Source: Chryseobacterium oncorhynchi
GTDB taxonomy: Bacteria > Bacteroidota > Bacteroidia > Flavobacteriales > Weeksellaceae
NCBI RefSeq assembly: GCF_002899895.1
Contig: NZ_PPEI02000006.1
Coordinates: 62,001 to 126,000 of the forward strand
Length of the DNA: 64,000 nucleotides
Direction: 5' to 3'
The notes beneath the pieces are model-generated. The model did no database searches. It was not told the origin of the DNA and saw nothing but the letters and a program-made list of their open reading frames with translations. This document shows, piece by piece, positions 60,163 to 64,000 of the stretch; within the stretch, counting starts at the first letter, position 1, and the number at the start of each line of letters is the position of its first letter. A program made the position numbers and the translations under genes.

Positions 60163-62541
60163 TTAAGCCTGTTTTTTGAAGTGTTTGCGACCTAGTATCC
60201 AAGTCGAAACTGTGGTGAAGGTAACTACCGTGATAGAACTAACTGGCATGATGATTGCCGCAAAAAGCGGATGCATGTGCCCTGTAACAGCGTAACTTAA
60301 CCCAACAATATTATAAAGAAAACTGATTATAAATGTCATTTTCACAATCGTGATAGAGCCTTTGCAGACGTTCAGGTAATTGTCCAGAGTGACTACTTTT
60401 TCTCCATTCATGATGACGTCAGAAGAGGGGGTAAAGCTGTTGGTATCATCTGCTATAGCAATACCTACATTACTTTGCTTTAAGGCTCCTGCATCATTCA
60501 GTCCATCACCTAGCATTGCTACTTTCATGTCCTGATCCTGAAGGTTTTTGATGTAGTTCAGCTTGTCTTCCGGACTTTGGTTAAAGGCCATTCCCTTATA
60601 GTTAGGGATGAGTTCCTTAAGTTGAAATTCCTCTGAGGAGTTATCACCACTCAGTATAAATATTTTGTAGTTGGTAAGTTTTTTAAATAGATCCTTAAGT
60701 TTAGGTCGGTATTCATTTTTGAAGATGAATTTACCTAAAAACTGATCGTTTTTACTGATATAAACAGCTGTTTCAAGGTTCTTTGGCTCTTGGTTATTAT
60801 AACGAGCAGAGCCAATTTTGTAAACATTTCCTCTAATGCTGGCTTCATAGCCTTTTCCTGAGATTTCCTGGAAATTCTCTACTGTAAAGTAATCATCATT
60901 TACTTCTATGAAGTCATAAAGTGATTTTGAAAGCGGATGGTTTGAGTTTTTCAGTAATGTTTTGATATTGAGTAAATCAAACTCTTGAATTTCGGTACCA
61001 TCGTATTTAATGCTTGATTTTTTTCTGTGAGTAATAGTTCCTGTTTTATCAAAAACAATGGTGTCTAATTTTGCGATTTTTTCAATTGTTAAGGTGTCTT
61101 TTACGTAGAATTTATTTCGACCTAAAATCCTCATAATGTGTCCGAAAGTGAATGGTGCAGACAACGCAAGAGCACATGGACAAGCAATGATCAAAATGGC
61201 TGAAATTACCTGGAACATTTTCTCTAAATCGATGAAAGCCCAATAAATTCCAGAAATAAGTGCAATGCCTAAAATAATGAATGTGAAATATTTACTGATG
61301 TTATTGGTCAGTGTGTCAAGTCCCGTCTCATGTTTTTTAAAGGCTTCCTTATTCCATAGCTGAGTAAGGTAACTCTGATCTACATCTTTGATGACTTCAA
61401 GCTCTAAGGATGATCCTACTTGTTTACCTCCTGCAAAAATTTTATCTCCGGGTTGCTTGCTGATGCTTTCACTTTCTCCGGTAATAAAGCTATTGTCAAT
61501 ATTACCTTCTCCGTTGATAAGAATGGCATCAACTGGTATGATTTCCTGATTTCTAACCAGAATTCTGTCTCCAACTTTTATTTCAGAAAGAAGAATGTTT
61601 TCCTGCTTTCCGTCAAAGTCTACTTTTGTTACCGCAATAGGGTAAAAAGATTTGTAATCCCTGTCGTAAGAAAGTGCGCTGTATGTTCTTTTCTGGAAAA
61701 GTTTACCCATCAGCATGAAAAATAACAGACCACAAAGGGTGTCAAAGTATCCTGGGCCATAATCTGTAGCCACTTCATAGATGCTTCGTCCGAAAAGAAC
61801 AAATATTCCTAATACGATAGGTACATCAATATTAACGATCTTATTTTTTAATCCGTACCATGCAGATTTGTAATAGTCTGAGGCAGAATAAAAGACAACA
61901 GGACAAGCCAGCAAGAACATCAGTACTCTGAAAAGTCCCTTGTAGTGCTCCATCCAATAGTCTTCACCTCCTACATATTCGGGAAATGCTAAAAACATCC
62001 CGTTTCCGAATGCGAAACCTGCAATGGCAAATTTCACAAGAAGGGATTTATCTAAATGGTCAACATTTTTCTCAGCTGTTTCAAGACTGATAACAGGTCT
62101 GTATCCTAGATTGGTTAAAAAATTAGCTAGTTCGCTTAATTTGAAGTCTTTATGATTGAATGAGATCTGTAAGGTCTTTCTGGTAAAGTTAACTTGTGAA
62201 TACTTAATATAAGGATTCAGAGTGTGGAGGCTTTCTAATAGCCAAATACAAGAAGAACAGTGAATTACAGGGATTTTGAATGTGACAAGACTTGTATTTC
62301 CCTCAGAAAAATCAGTAACCTTTTCGAAAATTTCCGGAGTATCCAGATAATCGAACTGGGTAGAGTTTTCATCACCCGGACGAATTCCTGCCCCTTTATT
62401 AAGTTCATAGAAATTACTTAAATTGTTCGTATTCAGGATTTCATAAACAGACTTGCAGCCATTGCAGCAGAAAGTCCTTTCATCAAACAGAATTCTCTCT
62501 TTTTCTATCTCTTGACCACAATGAAAACAGTTCTCGCTCAC
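60163..62541 (-). CDS. ccoI: Copper-transporting P-type ATPase CcoI of the cbb3 locus
   Basis: 792 residues. N-terminal zinc-finger-like CFHCGQ...CCNGCKSVYE and a metal-binding CSSCIW at about 93-98, eight membrane helices with the CPC motif at 454-456, phosphorylation site D498KTGT, and a TGES actuator motif. Distinct from general CopA by the N-terminal cysteine domain and by position. Supplies copper for cbb3 assembly. Confidence 0.95.
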   Translation of the reverse strand: MSENCFHCGQEIEKERILFDERTFCCNGCKSVYEILNTNNLSNFYELNKGAGIRPGDENSTQFDYLDTPEIFEKVTDFSEGNTSLVTFKIPVIHCSSCIWLLESLHTLNPYIKYSQVNFTRKTLQISFNHKDFKLSELANFLTNLGYRPVISLETAEKNVDHLDKSLLVKFAIAGFAFGNGMFLAFPEYVGGEDYWMEHYKGLFRVLMFLLACPVVFYSASDYYKSAWYGLKNKIVNIDVPIVLGIFVLFGRSIYEVATDYGPGYFDTLCGLLFFMLMGKLFQKRTYSALSYDRDYKSFYPIAVTKVDFDGKQENILLSEIKVGDRILVRNQEIIPVDAILINGEGNIDNSFITGESESISKQPGDKIFAGGKQVGSSLELEVIKDVDQSYLTQLWNKEAFKKHETGLDTLTNNISKYFTFIILGIALISGIYWAFIDLEKMFQVISAILIIACPCALALSAPFTFGHIMRILGRNKFYVKDTLTIEKIAKLDTIVFDKTGTITHRKKSSIKYDGTEIQEFDLLNIKTLLKNSNHPLSKSLYDFIEVNDDYFTVENFQEISGKGYEASIRGNVYKIGSARYNNQEPKNLETAVYISKNDQFLGKFIFKNEYRPKLKDLFKKLTNYKIFILSGDNSSEEFQLKELIPNYKGMAFNQSPEDKLNYIKNLQDQDMKVAMLGDGLNDAGALKQSNVGIAIADDTNSFTPSSDVIMNGEKVVTLDNYLNVCKGSITIVKMTFIISFLYNIVGLSYAVTGHMHPLFAAIIMPVSSITVVTFTTVSTWILGRKHFKKQA

Positions 62542-62560
62542 CCCATAAAATATTGAACTA

Positions 62561-62623
62561 CAAAATTATAACAATTTTTTTTGTTTATCGCGTTAAAAAG
62601 TTCTATTTTTGTGATAAATATCA
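62561..62623. promoter_or_regulatory. Divergent ccoI / regulator promoters with FNR-type box
   Basis: For the + strand gene: TTTG (62580-62583), 20 bases, TATTTTTG (62604-62611). The palindrome TGAT-AAAT-ATCA (62612-62623) abuts the -7 element and covers the start site, suggesting self-repression. For ccoI on the minus strand, TAATTTTG lies at 62568-62561, placing the same box about 60 bases upstream of its start, a class I activator position. Confidence 0.6.
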
Positions 62624-62629
62624 TATAAA

Positions 62630-63343
62630 ATGCCGCAGGAACAACAGATAGCAATTGAAGAGAGGTTCGCCAGAGTTTTTAATGATAAATCATTTAAGGA
62701 AAGACTTTCTAGCGTAGATTTTGAAAAGTACATTAATGGCAAAAAAAGACTGAGTTTTCAGAAACATGATACCATCTTTGAGGATGGAGAAACTCCAAGA
62801 GGAGTTTTTGTTCTGGAAAAAGGGGCTGCCAAACTTTCAAAATCAGGAGCTTTTGGGAAAGATCAGATTTTAAGATTTATCAAAGAGGGGGATATCATCG
62901 GCTATCGTTCTTTGCTTTGTGGGGAAAATTTCCAAGCCAAAGCAGAAGCAATGACAGATATAGAATGTGTTTTCTTACCAGCAGATATTTTCATGTATCT
63001 TTTGGAGGTAGATCCACAATTGTCTTTCGTAATGCTTCAAAAAATTTCATACGAATTAGGAGAATCCTCCAACACCATTACTTTCCTTGCCCAGAAAACG
63101 GTAAGAGAGAGACTGGCGGAAATATTAATTCTTTTGGAACAGAAGCTGGGAGTAGATCCGGAAGGCTTTATCAAGATCTCCTTAACAAGGGAGGAAATTG
63201 CAAACATTATTGGTACTGCTACTGAAAGTGCCATTCGATTAATCTCCGAGTTCAAACAGGATAGCCTGATTGAAGTGGATGGGAGAAACATCAAGATTCT
63301 AAATCACGATAAACTCATGAAACTCGGTCACGTAGTTTTATAA
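62630..63343 (+). CDS. Crp/Fnr-family transcriptional regulator
   Basis: 237 residues. Cyclic-nucleotide-like domain at about 25-140 (FEDGETPRGVFVLEKGAAKL, IIGYRSLLCGE), dimer helix, and a C-terminal winged helix with SLTREEIANIIGTATESAIRLISEF (about 188-212). The E..R arrangement of the recognition helix fits TGA half-sites. Only two cysteines (about 97 and 113) and no N-terminal cysteine cluster, so it is not an Fe-S oxygen sensor like FNR itself. Divergent from ccoI, so likely controls the oxidase genes. Confidence 0.93.
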   Translation: MPQEQQIAIEERFARVFNDKSFKERLSSVDFEKYINGKKRLSFQKHDTIFEDGETPRGVFVLEKGAAKLSKSGAFGKDQILRFIKEGDIIGYRSLLCGENFQAKAEAMTDIECVFLPADIFMYLLEVDPQLSFVMLQKISYELGESSNTITFLAQKTVRERLAEILILLEQKLGVDPEGFIKISLTREEIANIIGTATESAIRLISEFKQDSLIEVDGRNIKILNHDKLMKLGHVVL

Positions 63344-63358
63344 AAATCATACAAAACT

Positions 63359-63384
63359 TAAGTCGGCCAAAGGCCGACTTTTTA
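63359..63384 (+). terminator. Rho-independent terminator of the regulator gene
   Basis: Stem AAGTCGGCC / GGCCGACTT with a 3-base loop and T run. Confidence 0.88.
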
Positions 63385-63406
63385 ACTTTTAAAAAATAGA
63401 TAAATT

Positions 63407-64000
63407 ATGTCTGTTCACTCTGAAATTAAAAAAGTTACGACTGAAACCTTGCGTAAAATGAAATTCGACAAGGAAAAAATAACAATGCTTACAGCTTATG
63501 ATTTTACCACGGCAAAGATGGTAGACGCAGGTGGAGTAGATGCTATTTTGATTGGAGATTCTGCTGCGAATGTAATGGCTGGTTTTGAAACTACATTGCC
63601 TATTACATTGGATCAGATGATCTATCATGCTCAAAGTGTGGTAAGAGGAACTGACAGAGCTTTGGTTGTAGCAGACTTACCTTTCGGAACTTATCAGAGT
63701 AATCCTGAAAAAGCATTGGAATCTGCAGTAAGAATGATGAAAGAAGGAGGTGCTCATGCGGTAAAGATTGAAGGAGGTAAAGAAATTTCAAAATCAATCA
63801 AAAAAATCATCAACGCCGGAATTCCGGTAATGGGGCATTTGGGATTAACACCACAATCAATTTATAAATTTGGAACCTATAAAGTAAGAGCTAAAGAGGA
63901 GGCAGAAGCTGAAAAGCTGATCGCTGATGCACAACTTCTAGAAGAATTGGGCTGTTTCTCTGTGGTTCTGGAGAAAATTCCTGCAGAACTTGCAAAAAGA
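63407..64000 (+). CDS. panB: 3-methyl-2-oxobutanoate hydroxymethyltransferase, N-terminal part (3' end outside window)
   Basis: 198 codons from the ATG at 63407, open to the window edge. PanB adds a hydroxymethyl group from 5,10-methylene-THF to alpha-ketoisovalerate in pantothenate synthesis. Metal-binding region [14 protein letters not shown] and [15 protein letters not shown], then VKIEGG and [12 protein letters not shown], all conserved in PanB. Separate unit after the regulator's terminator. Confidence 0.97.
   Translation, partial: MSVHSEIKKVTTETLRKMKFDKEKITMLTAYDFTTAKMVDAGGVDAILIGDSAANVMAGFETTLPITLDQMIYHAQSVVRGTDRALVVADLPFGTYQSNPEKALESAVRMMKEGGAHAVKIEGGKEISKSIKKIINAGIPVMGHLGLTPQSIYKFGTYKVRAKEEAEAEKLIADAQLLEELGCFSVVLEKIPAELAKR

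Noticed and set aside
1-64000. tRNA, rRNA, CRISPR arrays, insertion sequences or prophage
   Set aside because: No cloverleaf with CCA-end, no regularly spaced repeats, no transposase or integrase and no rRNA-like sequence were recognised; short or unusual RNA genes cannot be ruled out by eye.

Overview
The window is a 64 kb piece of chromosome from a low-GC member of the Bacteroidota, most likely Chryseobacterium or a close relative in the Weeksellaceae. The evidence is TAnnTTTG-type -7 promoter elements before many genes, a type IX secretion sorting domain, a TonB receptor, a CcoN-CcoO fusion, and a double-glycine 'bacteriocin-like' peptide of the kind common in Chryseobacterium. This assignment is inferred from gene content. 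Coding density is high. No rRNA, tRNA, insertion sequence, prophage or CRISPR array was recognised.

Layout. 1-3100: end of a class I fumarase, a small membrane protein, an AraC regulator and a T9SS cargo protein. 3130-7150: an S-box (SAM-I) riboswitch ahead of a TonB receptor and an APC amino-acid permease. 7240-14650: prfA, a periplasmic prolyl oligopeptidase, methylmalonyl-CoA mutase and an M28 peptidase. 15550-19960: a short peptide gene with a terminator, then a five-gene RNA-repair and ribosome-rescue operon (unknown basic protein, RtcB, nucleotidyltransferase-like protein, PrfH, TPR protein). 19950-23600: two tandem cytochrome c lipoproteins, the mutase chaperone MeaB, a DUF4251 lipoprotein, an M48 protease and a small membrane protein.

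23637-34600 lies almost wholly on the minus strand. It starts with a long gene train pgi - methyltransferase - folD - queE - sugar transferase - MlaE - MlaF - porin. Upstream of that come an ECF sigma factor with a membrane partner, a TraB/GumN protein and a DUF4349 protein. 34800-43200 holds an acyl-CoA dehydrogenase, DoxX, an orphan Cys-rich GG-leader peptide, an AI-2E-family permease, Lon and a PpiD-like foldase. 43327-47145 holds an MCE/MlaD protein and a two-piece membrane iron-sulfur oxidoreductase that resembles a split ETF:menaquinone oxidoreductase. 47241-51570 holds glycan genes (FkbM methyltransferase, GT4, flippase) and small proteins, followed by serS.

52953-63343 is a complete cbb3 oxidase locus (CcoI, S, NO, Q, P, G, H and a SafE-like protein) with a divergent Crp/Fnr regulator. 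An FNR-type palindrome sits at the start of that regulator and about 60 bp upstream of the likely ccoI start. The window ends inside panB. The methylmalonyl-CoA mutase, MeaB, acyl-CoA dehydrogenase, putative ETF oxidoreductase and cbb3 oxidase can be read as parts of one catabolic and respiratory programme. The features most worth follow-up are the expanded RtcB/PrfH operon, the riboswitch-controlled import pair, the FNR-box arrangement and the orphan peptides.
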